Shown one piece after another: positions 25,558-36,380 of a stretch of 64,000 nucleotides of DNA. The stretch comes from Candidatus Aminicenantota bacterium (GTDB taxonomy: Bacteria > Acidobacteriota > Aminicenantia > Aminicenantales > Saccharicenantaceae), in the NCBI GenBank assembly GCA_014360005.1, contig JACIYI010000012.1:1-64000 (forward strand), read 5' to 3'. How positions within the stretch are numbered: the stretch's first letter is position 1; each line of letters starts with the position of its first letter. The translations under genes and the position numbers were made by a program. Under the pieces are notes generated by a model. It worked only from the letters and a program-made list of their open reading frames with translations. It was not told the origin of the DNA and did not search any database.

Positions 25558-26322
25558 TCAGACAAAATCGCGCCGCCGGAAGACCAGCATGGCCAGCAGC
25601 AGCAGGAAAGCCGTGTAGACCACACCGTAAATAAAGCTCCAGCCGAGCAACGCAGCCGGCAGCGGCAGATTATGCACCACCTCGGTCTTGAAGTTAAAAT
25701 TCTCCAGGTCCGGGAGCACGGTGTACAGCAGCCTCAAGGCCGTCCGCCCCGCCCCGCCCCTGACCTTCTTAATCAGCATCTCCAGGCTCCAGGACAGGTG
25801 CCCGATGAGGTAAAAGGCCAGCGAGTAGAGCGAAGCCAGGATGGGGGTGGTGAAGGTCGAAAACAGCAGGGCCACGGCCGTCATCAGACACAGCTCAAAA
25901 AATATGTACAGAATGGCCAGCAGAATTTTCCACTCCACGGTAAAGGTATGAAGGAACAGAATCAGCATGAAAACCACGGTCATCAGCAAGGTCATGATGA
26001 AAATGGTCAGCACCAGCCCCAGGAATTTTCCCAGCAGAAACTCGGCCCGGTGGATGGGTTTGGCCAGCAAGGTGAAGATGGTTTTCTTGTCTATTTCCTT
26101 GTAAACCAGCCCGGTGCCCATCAAAATGGCCATCAGCATGCCGAAGAGCGAAATGGAGGCCAGCCCCACATCCTTAATAATCTTCACCCGGTCGCCCACC
26201 GTCAGCAGAGCCAGGAAGCGGGAGAACAGCAGGCAGATGGCCACGAAGAAAAAAAGCAGGTACAGAACCCGGTCCCTCTTGGCTTCCTTGAAAGTATTCA
26301 GGGCGATGGTGGTTATTTTCAT
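25558..26322 (-). CDS. ABC-2 type exporter permease
   Basis: Integral membrane protein of 254 aa with about six hydrophobic segments, of the ABC-2 permease type. The conserved N-terminal pattern ALNTFKEAKRDRVLYLL is followed by YKEIDKKTIFTLLAKPI, typical of this family. The gene overlaps the stop of its ATPase partner by four bases (ATGA), so they form a two-gene exporter operon. Substrate unknown; such pairs often export lipids, peptides or drugs, or act in gliding and copper-enzyme (NosFY-like) maturation. Confidence 0.88.
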   Translation of the reverse strand: MKITTIALNTFKEAKRDRVLYLLFFFVAICLLFSRFLALLTVGDRVKIIKDVGLASISLFGMLMAILMGTGLVYKEIDKKTIFTLLAKPIHRAEFLLGKFLGLVLTIFIMTLLMTVVFMLILFLHTFTVEWKILLAILYIFFELCLMTAVALLFSTFTTPILASLYSLAFYLIGHLSWSLEMLIKKVRGGAGRTALRLLYTVLPDLENFNFKTEVVHNLPLPAALLGWSFIYGVVYTAFLLLLAMLVFRRRDFV

Positions 26323-27236
26323 TGGCTCTTCACCATGTTGACGAAGATATCTTCCAGGGTCTCGGTCCTGGGAATCAGGGAGATGATTTTTCCCTTTTTC
26401 TGCTGCACCAGGTTTATCACCTGGTCAATTTTCTCTTCTTCGTAAACCTTGAGCAGCACCCGGTCGCCGCTGCTGGAAACGCTTTCGCCCAGGTGGTCAA
26501 ACTCAGCCGCCGGCACCCCGCCGATGATGATTTCGGTGTAGAGAACTTTTTCCGAGATCAAATCGCCGAGGTAACCCTGGTTGATAATCTCTCCGGCCAG
26601 AATGATGGCCACCCGGTCGCAGATCATCTCGATATCCTGCAGGATGTGAGAACTCAGGAAAACCGTCTTGCCTTCTCTCTTCAGGTTGACGATGATGTCC
26701 CGGAATTCTTTGCGGCCGATGGGGTCCAGACCGCCCATCGGTTCATCCAGGATTACCAGAGCCGGGTCGTTGAGCAGGGCCTGGGCCAGGCCGATTCTCT
26801 GCAGCATGCCCCGCGAGTATTTCCGGAGTTGAAGCTCGGCTGCCCGCTCCATGCCCACCAGCTTCAGGAAATAGCCGATCTTCTCCTCCCGGGCCTGGCC
26901 GTGAAGTCCCAGCAGGTCGGCATAAAATCCCAGGAATTCCCGTCCCGTCAGGTAATCGTAGAAGTAGGGATTTTCGGGCAGGAAGCCGACCCGCTGCCGG
27001 GCCCGTGGCCGGAGCGAGTCCTCTCCGAAAATGGTAATCCGGCCGGCGTCGGGAAAAATCAGGTTGAGGATGCACTTAATGGTGGTGGTTTTCCCGGCTC
27101 CGTTCGGCCCGAGGTAGCCGAAGATCTCTCCCTCGTTGACATGGAAAGAAACACCCTTCAGAACCGGTTTTTTCCGGGGAATAAAACCGACCTTGTAAGC
27201 CTTGTGCACATTTTCCAGTTCCAGTACTTTGCCCAT
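26319..27236 (-). CDS. ABC transporter ATP-binding protein
   Basis: ATPase subunit of the exporter encoded with the following permease, 305 aa. Walker A is GPNGAGKTT, the signature is YSRGMLQRIGLAQ, Walker B is LVILDEPMGGLDP, and the H-loop lies in VFLSSHIL. The C-terminal 90 residues form the extension typical of ABC-2 (DrrA/NatA-like) ATPases. It is the first gene of the operon; transcription would start in the long gap upstream of 27236. Confidence 0.92.
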   Translation of the reverse strand: MGKVLELENVHKAYKVGFIPRKKPVLKGVSFHVNEGEIFGYLGPNGAGKTTTIKCILNLIFPDAGRITIFGEDSLRPRARQRVGFLPENPYFYDYLTGREFLGFYADLLGLHGQAREEKIGYFLKLVGMERAAELQLRKYSRGMLQRIGLAQALLNDPALVILDEPMGGLDPIGRKEFRDIIVNLKREGKTVFLSSHILQDIEMICDRVAIILAGEIINQGYLGDLISEKVLYTEIIIGGVPAAEFDHLGESVSSSGDRVLLKVYEEEKIDQVINLVQQKKGKIISLIPRTETLEDIFVNMVKSQ

Positions 27237-27978
27237 CTTGTATTATCCTATATAAAAATAAAGCCTTGCTGTCAACGGGCCAGCTCCTTCGGGCGAAGAC
27301 CTGGTATCCAGATTGGCGTTAAGTTCTGGAAGAAGGGCGGGGGTGCGGGCTCCGAGCCATGGTCCCCAGGGGGTAACAGCCATTGTCTGGTTATCGCTGG
27401 AAGAAGAAATCCTTTATCCGCTTAAAGTTTATTGAAGCTTTTAACGACAAAAAGGAAGCCTGCTAACAAAAAAATTTTGCGGTTGAAGCCAGAAAGACAG
27501 GCCACTTAACATTTCCTTTTTGAGGTGACCCAACCTGAGAAAGAAGGGCTTTGCTGGCGATAGGGAAAATAGATTATCAGGCCTTACTGGAAAAATGCTA
27601 ACAAGATTTTACCGAAGGATGATGGGCTAACCGGATTTATGGTCTTTATTTAGAGCCAAGTATCCTCAGTTCTCGTAGATGAGAACTCTGGCCGATTGAC
27701 AGCTACTAATATTCTGTCCCCGGTAAGAGACATTAGTTAAGCTCTTGAGTTCTTTGAGTGATATGGGACATCAAGCCCCTGCCCATGGAGAGAATTTTCA
27801 GCTTTCCTATTACGACCAGCCAGCTTAGGCCAGGTAAATCCGAAATCAACCAAGAGCGGTTGAGGGCCAAAGAAACTCGCGCAATAGTGTCAGTAATATC
27901 CTGAAACTATACATATTCTTGAAGATTCTGGGACCGAGACATATAATTTGAGCCGGACCACCAAGAACGGAGAACATC
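27237..27978. other. Intergenic region between divergent genes
   Basis: The 742 bases separate two divergently read operons and must hold both promoters, but I see no clear promoter pair, RNA gene or repeat in it. Short frames lack supporting signals. Confidence 0.5.
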
Positions 27979-30333
27979 ATGTCCAGCCTGGAATACCGGA
28001 AACCGGCCCTACCGCTAAAAGAAGTCAATCTGTTGCTATTCGAATTCTTCGGATTAAAGCCACAAAAAATCACCCCCCTGAACGGCGACCGTTACCAGAA
28101 CTTTCTGCTGCAGCTCGGAAAGAAGCAGAAACTGGTGCTCAAGGTAGCTTCTGATTTTGACCGCGAGGACAGCCTGGATTTTGAAAACCAGGCCCTGCTT
28201 CTTCTCAACCGGAAACTGACCGAGTATCGTTTCCCCCGTCCTGTCCCCGGTAGGAACGACCAGCTGATAATTCCTTTTTTGGCCAATGATAAAAAACTCT
28301 ACCGGGCCCGGATTTTTGAATATGTGGAAGGCAGACCGCTGGCCGCGCTCAAGAAAATAAGCCCCACCTTCTGGGAGGAAATAGGGACTTTATTAGCCAG
28401 AGTAGACCTGCTACTTAAAGGTTTTTATCATCCCGGACACAGACGACTGTTGCCCTGGGATGTCAAAAACATCCTCCTGACCGCAGACAGGCTCAACTAT
28501 ATATCCGACCCGTCCGGGCGGCGTAAGCTCGATTACTGCCTGCTGCAATATGAAACCCTGGTCCGGCCAGAAGACCACAGGCTTAGAAAGCAGGTCATCT
28601 ACAACGACGCTAACGAGCACAATTTCCTGCTCGCCCCCTGCCGGAAATCCGGCTTCCGCCTGGCCGGATTGATTGACTTTGGCGACATGACCGAATCCTT
28701 CCTGGCAGCCGAGCTGGCCCTGGCTCTGACCTACGCCCTGATGCTGACTACTGATAGCGTCGATAAAGAAAAAGTCGCCTCGAAAATACTCGGTGCTTAT
28801 CACTCGGTAAATCCCCTGAAAAAAGAGGAACTCGACCTCATCTTTTATCTTATCCTGGCCCGCCTGGTCATCAGCCTGACCATGTCGGCCTGGAGAAGAC
28901 AGGTCGAGCCCCAAAACACCTACATGAGGGTGTCGGAAGAACCGGGCTGGAGACTTCTTGATTATCTTCTCTCTGAAAACCCGGAAAAGTGGCGGCGCCT
29001 TTTCTACCAGAGCTGCGGTTTGAAGACGGCCAGCCCCGCCCGGAAGAAAGACCGGCTCCTATCTTTTAGAAAAACCCACGTCTCTAAAGCCCTGAGCCTG
29101 TCTTACCGGAAACCGCTTCATCTCATAAAGGGAGCCGGACAGTTTCTTTTTGACTCCGAAGGCCGGGCTTATCTGGACTGCGTCAACAATGTCTGCCATC
29201 TCGGACACTGTCATCCCCGGGTGGCCAGGGCCGTCGCCAGGCAAATGACAGTGCTCAACACCAATACCCGGTACCTCTACGAGCAGATGTCCGCTTATGT
29301 TGAGAAGCTTCTGGCCCGCTTTCCCCGGAAATTCACTCATTGTTTTCTGGTCAATTCCGGGAGCGAAGCCAACGACCTGGCCCTGCGCCTGGCCAGAAAC
29401 TTTACCGGCGGTTCCGAGCTCCTGGTCATTGACGGGGCTTACCATGGCAACCTGACCTCGCTAGTCGAAATCAGTCCCTACAAGTTTGACGGACCGGGCA
29501 GCAAGGGAGCCCCGCCTTTTGTTCACAAGCTGCCAACTCCCGACCCCTACCGCGGCCTTTACCGGGGCCGCAGCGAAAACACGGCAGAGAAGTATGCGGC
29601 CGAAGTGAAAAAGCTGGTCAAGCGCCTTCAAGCAGAAAATAAAAAGCTGGTGGGAATGATCGCCGAATCAATAATGAGTTGTGCCGGGCAGGTCTTTTTC
29701 CCGTCCCGCTTCCTGAAAAAAGCCTTTGAAATTGTAAGATCAGCCGGCGGAATAACAATTGCCGATGAAGTCCAGGTCGGGTTTGGCCGGCCCGGCTATT
29801 TTTTCTGGGGATTTGAATCGCAGGAGGCTTCCCCCGACATCGTCACCCTTGGCAAGCCGATCGGTAACGGCCATCCGATTGGAGCTGTGGTCACCACCGC
29901 CGAAATCGCCGGCCGCTTTGTGACCGGCATGGAATATTTCAACACTTTCGGCGGCAACCCGGTGAGCTGCGCCGCCGGCCTGGCTGTCCTGGAAGCTATT
30001 GAAGAAGAGAATCTCCAGGAAAATGCCCGCCGCCTGGGTGATTATTTTCTCCGGGAACTGAAAAAACTTAAGACCGGACACCGCCTGGTGGGTGAGGTCC
30101 GCGGTCTCGGTCTGTTCCTGGGTGTGGAGCTGGTCAGAGACAGGAAAACCCTGGAACCGGCTACCAGGGAAGCAAGGGGCATAATAGAAAAGATGAAAAA
30201 CCGCGGAATTTTGCTCAGCACTGACGGGCCCTTCCGCAACGTCATAAAAATAAAGCCGCCCCTGGTTTTTACCAGGATGGACGTCGACCGGGTGGTGGCA
30301 AACCTGGACCTGGTGCTGGGGACTTATGATTGA
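27979..30333 (+). CDS. APH-type kinase fused to class III aminotransferase-fold phospho-lyase
   Basis: The 784-aa product has two enzymes in one chain. Residues about 1-350 are an aminoglycoside-phosphotransferase/choline-kinase fold with the catalytic loop YNDANEHN (Asp210) and LIDFGDM. Residues about 360-784 are a PLP-dependent class III aminotransferase with [26 protein letters not shown] and the PLP lysine Lys626 in [11 protein letters not shown]. The pair matches human hydroxylysine kinase (HYKK/AGPHD1) and the phospho-lyases PHYKPL and ETNPPL, which act one after the other: phosphorylation of a hydroxyl, then elimination of phosphate and ammonia. A substrate such as 5-hydroxylysine or ethanolamine is therefore likely but unproven. 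ATG 27979 follows GGAGAA. The gene stands alone. Confidence 0.85.
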   Translation: MSSLEYRKPALPLKEVNLLLFEFFGLKPQKITPLNGDRYQNFLLQLGKKQKLVLKVASDFDREDSLDFENQALLLLNRKLTEYRFPRPVPGRNDQLIIPFLANDKKLYRARIFEYVEGRPLAALKKISPTFWEEIGTLLARVDLLLKGFYHPGHRRLLPWDVKNILLTADRLNYISDPSGRRKLDYCLLQYETLVRPEDHRLRKQVIYNDANEHNFLLAPCRKSGFRLAGLIDFGDMTESFLAAELALALTYALMLTTDSVDKEKVASKILGAYHSVNPLKKEELDLIFYLILARLVISLTMSAWRRQVEPQNTYMRVSEEPGWRLLDYLLSENPEKWRRLFYQSCGLKTASPARKKDRLLSFRKTHVSKALSLSYRKPLHLIKGAGQFLFDSEGRAYLDCVNNVCHLGHCHPRVARAVARQMTVLNTNTRYLYEQMSAYVEKLLARFPRKFTHCFLVNSGSEANDLALRLARNFTGGSELLVIDGAYHGNLTSLVEISPYKFDGPGSKGAPPFVHKLPTPDPYRGLYRGRSENTAEKYAAEVKKLVKRLQAENKKLVGMIAESIMSCAGQVFFPSRFLKKAFEIVRSAGGITIADEVQVGFGRPGYFFWGFESQEASPDIVTLGKPIGNGHPIGAVVTTAEIAGRFVTGMEYFNTFGGNPVSCAAGLAVLEAIEEENLQENARRLGDYFLRELKKLKTGHRLVGEVRGLGLFLGVELVRDRKTLEPATREARGIIEKMKNRGILLSTDGPFRNVIKIKPPLVFTRMDVDRVVANLDLVLGTYD

Positions 30334-30785
30334 CCCGGGCCCGAATTCATAAATCTCCGAACCAGCAGGCCAGAATCAGCACTGCTATTAGATTTGTCCC
30401 TCAATAATGATTTTTTGATAATGCCCGGGCGCGACCCGTTCATTCCAGCCTGTCATCCGGGGCTGGGCAGGTGCGGCTTATCCAGTCCTGCGACCCAGAC
30501 GCCCTCAGAGCCAAAAAACTGGTCCAAAGACCGAAGATGAATTTTCAGGAAATCCCTGGGTTTTTTAAACTCTTTTATTCATTACTAAACTAAAAAATAA
30601 CAGCCAAAATCTGGAAGGCAGACTCGGCCTGGAAATCCCAGTCCTCAATTTACCCGTGCCGGTCCGGCCCTGTATGGCCCCGCGCTAGGCCCGTCTTCTC
30701 CTGTTAATCCAGATACCGGGGTTTACCTGAAATAAGGCGAAATCCGAAAGCTGAACAGTGGCCTCTTCCAGACTGCTGCCCACGC
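30334..30785. other. Intergenic region between convergent genes
   Basis: I see no gene, tRNA or clear terminator hairpin here. The sequence is GC-mixed and without repeats that I recognise. Confidence 0.5.
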
Positions 30786-33194
30786 TTATTTTTTCAGGTG
30801 CGTTTCAAACAGCTTGAAGATGCGGCGGTATTCGTCTGTCCAGGATGAAGTATGGCGGAAGGTGTGGTTTTCAGCCGGGTAGATGGCCACCTCCCAGTTT
30901 TCCTTGCCCAGTTCAATCAGCCGCTGGACCAGTCTCACCGTGTCCTGGAAGTGCACGTTGGTATCCACCATACCGTGGCAGATGAGCAGAGCGCCCTTCA
31001 GCCCCTCGGCGAAATAGATGGGTGAGCTTTGCTTGTAAGCTTCCGGGTCTTTCTGAGGCAGGTTCAGGATGTCCACGGTGTAATTCGGGTGGTAATGGGC
31101 CCAATCTGTGACCGGACGCAGGGCCGCCCCGGCCTGGAAGCTGTCGGTGGTAAACATGGCCATCAGCGTCAGGAAACCGCCGTAGCTTCCACCATAACAG
31201 CCGATGGCTTTGGGGTTGACCTGGAATTTTTCTACCAGGAATTTTGCTCCATCAACCACGTCATCCAGGTCCTTTCCGCCCATGTGGCGGTAGATGCCGG
31301 TGCGGAAGTCACGGCCGTAGCCGCTGCTGCCGCGGTAATCTACATCCAGGACAAAGTAGCCGCTATCGCGCAGCAGGTTGTGAAACATGAACTCCCGTTC
31401 ATATGTGCTCCAGCCCTTATCGGCATTCTGCAGGTATCCAGCTCCATGGATGAAGATGACTGCCGGGCGATTGGGATGGGGCTGGTCGGGCTTGAACAGA
31501 CGGGCATAAATTTCTACTCCGTCGCGGGCCTTAAAGGTGATGATTTCCGGGTCATACCAGGGATAAGCCCGGAATTCTTCGGTCGTTGATTGCGTTATCT
31601 GCTTTGGCTTTCCGGCTGGTCTCAGAGCCTGAAGATAAAGCTCCGGCGGAACCGTGCTGTAGGAATGAATGATGGCCACGGCGCTTTCATCAGGCGAGAG
31701 GTAAAATTCGTTCATACCGGTCAGGCTGGTAAGCCGGGTCTTCCGGCCTGTTTTTAAGTCCAGAGAATAGAAATGCCTTTCACCGGGATGGACTTCGCTG
31801 CTTACCAGGTAAACTTTCCGGCCGTCGCGGGAAAGCTCAGCCTGGGTTACCTCATACTGGCCTTCAGTCAGCATCTTCTTTTCTCTGCTGTCAACCGCTA
31901 GCCGGTTGAGATGGGCATAGCCGTTCTGTTCGGAAATGTAAGATACGTGCCGGCTGTCTGGCCACCAGAAAATGCTGGTCAGACCGAGTGACCCCACCCA
32001 GGCTTCGTCATGGACATTTTCCACGACGGTGGTTTTGCCAGTGGCCACCTCAAGCAGGAATAACCAGGCGTCCTTGCGGTCTTCGCTCTGGGCAGCCAGC
32101 AGGCATTTCTTTCCGTCGGGCGACCACATCCATTGCCGCGGGTTGACCTGGCGTTCACCCTGGCCGTAGTCCACCCAGCGCACCTCGCCGTTTTCAGTGT
32201 TCATGATTCCCAGTCTGGTCAGCTGCGGGTTTTCGGCGGCTTTGGTGTGGGAGTTGATGGTCTCAGTGTAGCCGCTCCTGGTAACGTAACTGGGAACGAT
32301 AGTGTTTCTGACGCTGGCCACCGTTTCCATGATTATAAACAGGACATATTTTTCATCCGGGCTCGGTTCAGCTGTAACCAGCCGCTGGTTTTCTGTGAGC
32401 AGGAAGGGTTTTCTGCGACCGGTACGCTGGCTCAGGGGAGGCAGCAGGTCGGCTCCGCCGCGGCCGAAACCCTCAAAGCCCATCCGGAAGATATCCTTGA
32501 ACAGGGCCCGTTGCTGTTCTTCGTACCATTTCTGAATGTCGTTGGGTTTTGGCGGCTCGGGCTGCTTTTCCCGGGTGAAAGAAGTTAGCTGCCGCAGGCT
32601 GCGGTCGACAAGGCTCATGACAAAAATATTGTCACCGCTCTGGAAGTAGATTTTTTTCTGGTCGAAGGTAAAGCCCAGGCTGGATTCGGCCTGGTCGGTG
32701 GCCATTAACTGCTCGATTTTCCTGGTGGCCAGGTAGTAGAGAAAGATATCTCCGTTCTGGTTGACCAGGAGTCTCTGGCGGTTCTTATCCCACTGCCAGG
32801 AACTGCCGAAGCGGCCAAAACCAAAAAAGCCGCGAAAGCGACCGGCTCCGCCCAGCGGCGGGTTTTCCAGGACCTTGTCCCGGGTGATTTTTACCGGCAC
32901 CGGATTGACCAGGCTGACGGAATAAATTTCGGTAGTTTTTTCACCGGGCTTTTTCCAGCGAAAATACAGAGTTTTCCCGTCAACCGCCCAGACCGGGCTG
33001 GAGGGTGGAGTCCCGATAAAGTCCTGGCCGGCCATGATTTTCTCAATGGCCAGTCGCGGGCGGTCCTGGTCGGAGACGGGATAAGGCCCGGCGGCCAGAA
33101 CCGGGGAAGATAAGAATAATATCAACAGCAACAGGGTTGGCCAGATTTTAAGGCCGACTTTAAATCTGAGCCGGTGTATAGCTTTGGGGCGCAT
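30786..33194 (-). CDS. Secreted S9-family (DPP-IV-like) prolyl oligopeptidase
   Basis: The 802-aa product has an N-terminal signal peptide (hydrophobic about 14-33, ending VLAAG), a beta-propeller region of WD-like strands up to about residue 530 (for example WMWSPDGKKCLLA, LSPDESAVAIIHS), and a C-terminal alpha/beta hydrolase domain. The catalytic Ser is in GCYGGSYGGFLTLM, the Asp in HGMVDTNVHF and the His in PAENHTF. HGAGYLQNADKGW forms the oxyanion region. It probably removes dipeptides in the periplasm, feeding amino acid fermentation. Length is typical. It is transcribed alone; the ATG at 33194 is preceded by a GAGGAGG site on the minus strand. Confidence 0.92.
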   Translation of the reverse strand: MRPKAIHRLRFKVGLKIWPTLLLLILFLSSPVLAAGPYPVSDQDRPRLAIEKIMAGQDFIGTPPSSPVWAVDGKTLYFRWKKPGEKTTEIYSVSLVNPVPVKITRDKVLENPPLGGAGRFRGFFGFGRFGSSWQWDKNRQRLLVNQNGDIFLYYLATRKIEQLMATDQAESSLGFTFDQKKIYFQSGDNIFVMSLVDRSLRQLTSFTREKQPEPPKPNDIQKWYEEQQRALFKDIFRMGFEGFGRGGADLLPPLSQRTGRRKPFLLTENQRLVTAEPSPDEKYVLFIIMETVASVRNTIVPSYVTRSGYTETINSHTKAAENPQLTRLGIMNTENGEVRWVDYGQGERQVNPRQWMWSPDGKKCLLAAQSEDRKDAWLFLLEVATGKTTVVENVHDEAWVGSLGLTSIFWWPDSRHVSYISEQNGYAHLNRLAVDSREKKMLTEGQYEVTQAELSRDGRKVYLVSSEVHPGERHFYSLDLKTGRKTRLTSLTGMNEFYLSPDESAVAIIHSYSTVPPELYLQALRPAGKPKQITQSTTEEFRAYPWYDPEIITFKARDGVEIYARLFKPDQPHPNRPAVIFIHGAGYLQNADKGWSTYEREFMFHNLLRDSGYFVLDVDYRGSSGYGRDFRTGIYRHMGGKDLDDVVDGAKFLVEKFQVNPKAIGCYGGSYGGFLTLMAMFTTDSFQAGAALRPVTDWAHYHPNYTVDILNLPQKDPEAYKQSSPIYFAEGLKGALLICHGMVDTNVHFQDTVRLVQRLIELGKENWEVAIYPAENHTFRHTSSWTDEYRRIFKLFETHLKK

Positions 33195-34214
33195 GACTTC
33201 CTCCTCTTGTTAATTTACAATTTAGATTTATGAATCATGATTATTCTTCCAGTTTTTCGGTCATGATTTTATTTATTATCATTTTCTCGTTTACTCAAAC
33301 ACAATAATCTGGTTAAAACCGGCGCAGTCATTTCAATAATATAATCCATCCGACCGGCGCTTATAAAGGAATTTTTCGCCAGGCTGGACAAGCGGGCCCT
33401 AACGCCCTGGTTAAAAGCCTGGTCATTTATCGGAAAAAGTTATTCTTCTGTAACCGGGTTCTTTCTCCTCAACTCTTGCCTTTAAATTTTATGACCTCCG
33501 GAGTTGGAAGCAGGGCCCGGCGGGTCACCCCTCCATCTTCCAGATAGTTGGTTAATTTATTTATTTTCTTTATGTTAGAAGCCAGGGGGGTGAGGCGCGC
33601 GGGGTCGGTAGGGGATTGGAATTTCACCCTGATAAACATCCCCTTAGGTGATTGTCAGCTTTTGCCGGTCATGAGATATTGGTCGCGCCTCAGGTTGAGG
33701 CGAGGCCAAGGTTGCTGAGGAAAGGGAGGGGGAGGAAGATCCTTCTCCTCTTTCCTCCTTTTTCCTCATCCAGCCCCTTGACCTCTTTTTTTTATGCTTT
33801 TTTTCCCGTTTTTCATACCTGCCCTTTCCTAAGTTCTTTCTTCTGCCATTTTTGCGGCCCGTTTTTCATACCCTGCCAGCACTTCCCTTCCTTATTTATT
33901 AAATAAATAATTGGGAAATGCGACTCTGAAGCCCAGAGGCTGCCAGGAATACAGGCTAATTATGGACTTCAACTCCAGAGCTTTAATCCGGGCCGTGCCT
34001 TTGGCCTGTAAAAATTAAGAATGTTTTAGGCTGCAAGACTCCGGACCGGATATGGCTTTGACCTGAAGAAAGGGCTTTAACTCCGGTTACGGACGCAACT
34101 TAATTTTTTCCAGTTCTGGAAAAATCTTTGCCCTTCTGCTAATAATAAAGTGGTTGTTGGGAGCTTCAATCGTAAAGCCAGAGTGGAGACTGTCATAGTT
34201 TTGAGGTCAGCAAA
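33195..34214. other. One-kilobase intergenic region
   Basis: Divergent promoters for the S9 peptidase and the Memo-like gene should lie here. The part from 33730 to 33890 is an extreme pyrimidine tract on the + strand (CTTT, TTTCC runs). A short frame at 33652-33906 follows that tract and reads as low-complexity Phe/Ser/Pro, so I do not call it a gene. Confidence 0.5.
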
Positions 34215-35456
34215 ATGAACCGAACTTCTAAAAAAATTACCGGCCCGCTTAAACTCCGGGCCGACCTGGAAATACGGCCGCTGAACTACCAGGGCCGGCG
34301 GGCATTGCTGGTGAGCGACCGCCTGGGCCTGATAAAAAACCCGGTCCTGCTACAGGGAGAAGCCCTCGAGGTCCTGGCCCTGATAGACGGACAGAGAGAG
34401 CCGGATGACCTCAGGCTGGAATTCATGCGCCAGCGTGGTTATTCTTTGTCAGGAAGCAGTCTGGTCAGCGAAATACTGGAGAGTTTTCGCCAGCTGTGGC
34501 TGCTGGACACACCAGAGTTCCAGGCCCGGAAGAAGAGTTTAATCCAGGAGTTCGTGTCCCTGGAAGTGAGGGAACCAGCCCTGGCCGGAGAAGCTTACCC
34601 GGCCGAACCGTCGGCGCTAAAAAAGTTCCTCGGGCCAATCCTGGAGCTGGAAAAGCTGCCGCCGGAGATTGAAGCTGAGCTGAAGACCGGCGGCCGGCCG
34701 GCGGTGTTAATTGCCCCTCATATTGACCTGGGGCGGGGACGTCGCCTTTACTCCCGGGCTTATGCCTGCCTTCGAGGCCAGCAATACCGGCGGGTCCTGG
34801 TTCTGGGAACCGGCCACCTCCTGGAGAGCGGAGTCGTCTCGCTCAGTGCCAAGGATTTTGCTACCCCACTTGGCCGAATCAGGACTGACAAAGAAACCGT
34901 GAGACAGCTCACCGAAGCAGCCGGGGTGCTGGCCGCCCCCGATGATTTTGCCCACAAAAAAGAGCATTCCATAGAGTTCCAGCTCCTTTTCTTGCAGCAT
35001 CTCCTCGGCAGTGACTTCGAGCTGGTGCCGGTTCTTTTCGGTTCTATAAATCAATGGCTGGAGACAGCCGGTCGGGCCTCGGGCATTCCAGGCTTTCAGC
35101 CCTTCCTGAAAGAATTGCGTGAAATTGCCTCCGAACCCGGGACCCTGGTAGTAGCGGCTGTGGATTTCTGCCACGTAGGACCAAAATTCGGTCACCAGCA
35201 GCCCGCTTCAGAATTCAAAGAAGAAGTGCTGGCTTTTGACCACGGACTGGTGGAAGCTCTGCTCCACCGGCAGGCAGAATTATTCTGGCGATTACTCCGG
35301 GAAAACGGCGACCGCTTCAACCTCTGCGGCTTCCCGGCCCTGGCGACGCTGCTGGAAATAATAACTGCCGGCAGGGGATATTTCCTGGGGCACGAGCTGG
35401 TGGAGGAATCGGCCACCCGCTCGGCCGTCAGTTTCGCTTCGCTGGTCTATTTCTGA
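34215..35456 (+). CDS. AmmeMemoRadiSam system protein B (Memo-like)
   Basis: Memo-family protein of 413 aa with an extra N-terminal part. Residues about 20-115 (RALLVSDRLGLI, then LLDTPEFQARKK) look like a PqqD-type winged helix; residues about 125-413 are the Memo domain, opening with GEAYPAEPSALKKFL. Likely metal ligands are His in IAPHIDLGRG and GTGHLLES, His in FCHVGPKFG, and Cys in FNLCGFPAL. The family accompanies an AMMECR1 protein and a radical SAM protein in the AmmeMemoRadiSam set; neither partner is in this window. The biological role is not settled. The following agmatinase gene is 59 bases away on the same strand. Confidence 0.87.
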   Translation: MNRTSKKITGPLKLRADLEIRPLNYQGRRALLVSDRLGLIKNPVLLQGEALEVLALIDGQREPDDLRLEFMRQRGYSLSGSSLVSEILESFRQLWLLDTPEFQARKKSLIQEFVSLEVREPALAGEAYPAEPSALKKFLGPILELEKLPPEIEAELKTGGRPAVLIAPHIDLGRGRRLYSRAYACLRGQQYRRVLVLGTGHLLESGVVSLSAKDFATPLGRIRTDKETVRQLTEAAGVLAAPDDFAHKKEHSIEFQLLFLQHLLGSDFELVPVLFGSINQWLETAGRASGIPGFQPFLKELREIASEPGTLVVAAVDFCHVGPKFGHQQPASEFKEEVLAFDHGLVEALLHRQAELFWRLLRENGDRFNLCGFPALATLLEIITAGRGYFLGHELVEESATRSAVSFASLVYF

Positions 35457-35515
35457 TTTCAGTTTTTAGCCTCTATCCTGTATAATTCTGCCTGAAAAAG
35501 TTTCCGGAGGGTGAC

Positions 35516-36361
35516 ATGACCGATTTTGGCGGTGCCCTGAAGAATTTGGCTAAGGTCAAAAAATTCCGGCTGGCTATCATCGGTGTTCCCTTCGACGAGA
35601 AGTCCAGCTTCAGGCGGGGAGCGGCCTCCGGCCCGGAAGCTATCCGCCGGGTGTCAACCGGCAAGTGCTACAATCCCGACACCGAGCTGGGCGTCGACCT
35701 GGCCGAAGACACGGTGCTGGTCGACCTGGGAGACGTTGATACTTCCGGCGATGCCCTCAAAACCTTTGCCAGCATTGAGGATAAAGTCGGACGGGTGGTG
35801 GCGGCTGGGGCGGTGCCAGTGATTCTTGGCGGAGATCACTCCATTACTTACCCGGCGGTCAGGGCCGTGGCCCGGAAATATGGCCAGCTCGACCTGCTGC
35901 ACCTCGACGCTCATCCGGACATGTATGAAGACCTGTACGGCGACCGGCTGTCACACGCCTGCCCCATGGCCAGGATACTAGAAGAACGGCTGGTTAAGAA
36001 CCTGGTCCAGGTGGGCATCAGGGCCACCACACCGGACATGGAAGCCATGGCCAGGAAATACCGGGTCAGGACCATCACCGCCAGGGAATACCCGGAGAAG
36101 CTGAAGCTGGAATTCAGGCATCCGCTTTACCTGTCACTGGACCTGGATGTCTTTGACCCGGCTTACGCTCCGGGAGTTTCTCACCATGAACCGGGCGGTT
36201 TGACTTCCAGGCAGGTCCTGGACCTGATCCAGCATCTTAAGGCCAGGATTGTAGCTTTTGACATCGTCGAGCTCAACCCCTCGCGGGATGTTTCAGAAAT
36301 CACCGCCAGCCTGGCTTTCAAATTGATAAAAGAAATCGCAGGGCGCATTGTCAAGCCCTGA
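35516..36361 (+). CDS. speB: Agmatinase / ureohydrolase
   Basis: Binuclear manganese ureohydrolase of the arginase family, 281 aa, most likely hydrolysing agmatine to putrescine and urea. Metal-binding motifs are GGDHSIT, LDAHPDMY (DxHxD) and SLDLDVFDPAYAPG; the substrate-carboxylate-binding features of true arginases are not evident, which favours agmatinase. GGAGGGTG precedes ATG 35516. It is next to the Memo-like gene and 19 bases before the M64 peptidase gene, so the three may be co-transcribed. Confidence 0.86.
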   Translation: MTDFGGALKNLAKVKKFRLAIIGVPFDEKSSFRRGAASGPEAIRRVSTGKCYNPDTELGVDLAEDTVLVDLGDVDTSGDALKTFASIEDKVGRVVAAGAVPVILGGDHSITYPAVRAVARKYGQLDLLHLDAHPDMYEDLYGDRLSHACPMARILEERLVKNLVQVGIRATTPDMEAMARKYRVRTITAREYPEKLKLEFRHPLYLSLDLDVFDPAYAPGVSHHEPGGLTSRQVLDLIQHLKARIVAFDIVELNPSRDVSEITASLAFKLIKEIAGRIVKP

Positions 36362-36380
36362 ACAAAGTAAGGAGGGAGCC

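Noticed and set aside
25672-27425. Long plus-strand frames across the ABC exporter genes
   Set aside because: These are antisense shadows of genes with complete ABC motifs; the peptides are Gln/His-rich without motifs.
33652-33906. 84-codon open frame in the 1-kb gap
   Set aside because: It is a product of a pyrimidine-rich tract (Phe/Ser/Pro-rich peptide), with no ribosome site or family.
36348-36380. Longer N terminus for the M64 peptidase
   Set aside because: It would overlap the agmatinase gene and put a hydrophilic leader before the signal sequence; ATG 36381 has GGAGGGAG.
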